Source: Fragum whitleyi
Lineage: Eukaryota; Mollusca; Bivalvia; Cardiida; Cardiidae
Length of the DNA stretch: 64,000 bases
Direction: 5' to 3'
Assembly: GCA_948146395.1 (NCBI GenBank)
Contig: OX411552.1
Coordinates: forward strand, 48,495,058-48,559,057
Below are positions 63,890-64,000 of the stretch, piece by piece. How positions within the stretch are numbered: position 1 is the first letter of the stretch; each line of letters opens with the position of its first letter. The translations under genes were made by a program, and so were the position numbers. The notes under the pieces were generated by a model. The model searched no databases and was not told the origin of the DNA. It saw only the letters and a program-made list of their open reading frames with translations.

Positions 63890-64000
63890 CCAGCCCTTGG
63901 AACGGCAAAGCAACCGTTCCTGCAGTCGGAGGCTAGGAAAGGGTGTAATGGTAGTACAGGTGAAAGAAATACCAGGAATCCATTGTTAGGTGCTCCGGCC
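63890..64000 (+). mobile_element. V-like SINE, cut by the window end
   Basis: CAGTCGGAGGCTAGGAAAGG, AAAGAAATACCAGGAATCC and ATTGTTAGGTGCTCCGGCC match the body of 30500-30771. The tRNA-like head is missing or mutated and the 3' tail lies beyond 64000. Confidence 0.7.

Overview
This is eukaryotic DNA from an AT-rich, transposon-dominated genome. The most likely source is a bivalve mollusc, perhaps a venerid-type clam. I infer this from the dense nested copies of hairpin-ended elements with tandem-repeat cores, of the kind described in bivalves as 'pearl'-like or Helitron-like non-autonomous elements, from a DIRS retrotransposon, V-SINE-like tRNA SINEs, CR1/Jockey-type LINE debris, and one metazoan nuclear gene. 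No prokaryotic gene organisation, rRNA, genuine tRNA or CRISPR array is visible.

The only convincing host gene is UQCC2 (minus strand, 42091-42492), an assembly factor for mitochondrial respiratory complex III. Its whole coding sequence lies in one exon, with a plausible splice acceptor 10 bases before the ATG.

Layout. 1-1864: SINE pieces, a TTAA-flanked MITE and a small hairpin. 1865-6276: a family A element with about 29 tandem copies of a ~145-bp unit. 6277-8630: three MITEs of one TTAA family. 8631-13673: a nearly complete DIRS retrotransposon with inverted terminal repeats, an internal complementary region, frameshifted gag and RT/RNase H, and an open tyrosine recombinase. 14080-16977: a family B and a family A element one base apart. 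17-28 kb: unique sequence sprinkled with MITEs, a second SINE type and degraded elements. 28.9-34.5 kb: overlapping elements of several families. 34.5-40 kb: a four-level nest. 40-43 kb: UQCC2 and MITEs. 43.2-49.2 kb: a three-level nest. 50.4-54.7 kb: stacked LINE fragments, one split by a DNA transposon. 55.7-57.6 kb: a hAT-like element inside another DNA element. 58-60 kb: a possible further DNA element. 60-61.2 kb: a LINE fragment. 62.5-64 kb: MITEs, another LINE 3' end and a SINE cut by the window edge.

The most interesting signal is a set of families, labelled here A, B, D, E, F and G. They share one architecture: a 5' end CAAG.. or CTAG.. followed by a small hairpin; a short motif complementary to one arm of the 3' hairpin; a core of ~145-165-bp tandem units; a GGACGGACGAC-rich tract; and a 3' hairpin whose apical loop is usually TTC, ending CTAA in A, B and D. 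Because they are nested in repeats of one another, empty target sites can be read inside the window. Insertion adds no target-site duplication. One family B copy sits exactly between A and T, as expected for Helitron-type transposition. Hairpin arms differ between copies and families but stay self-complementary, and one element carries A-type ends around a B-type core.
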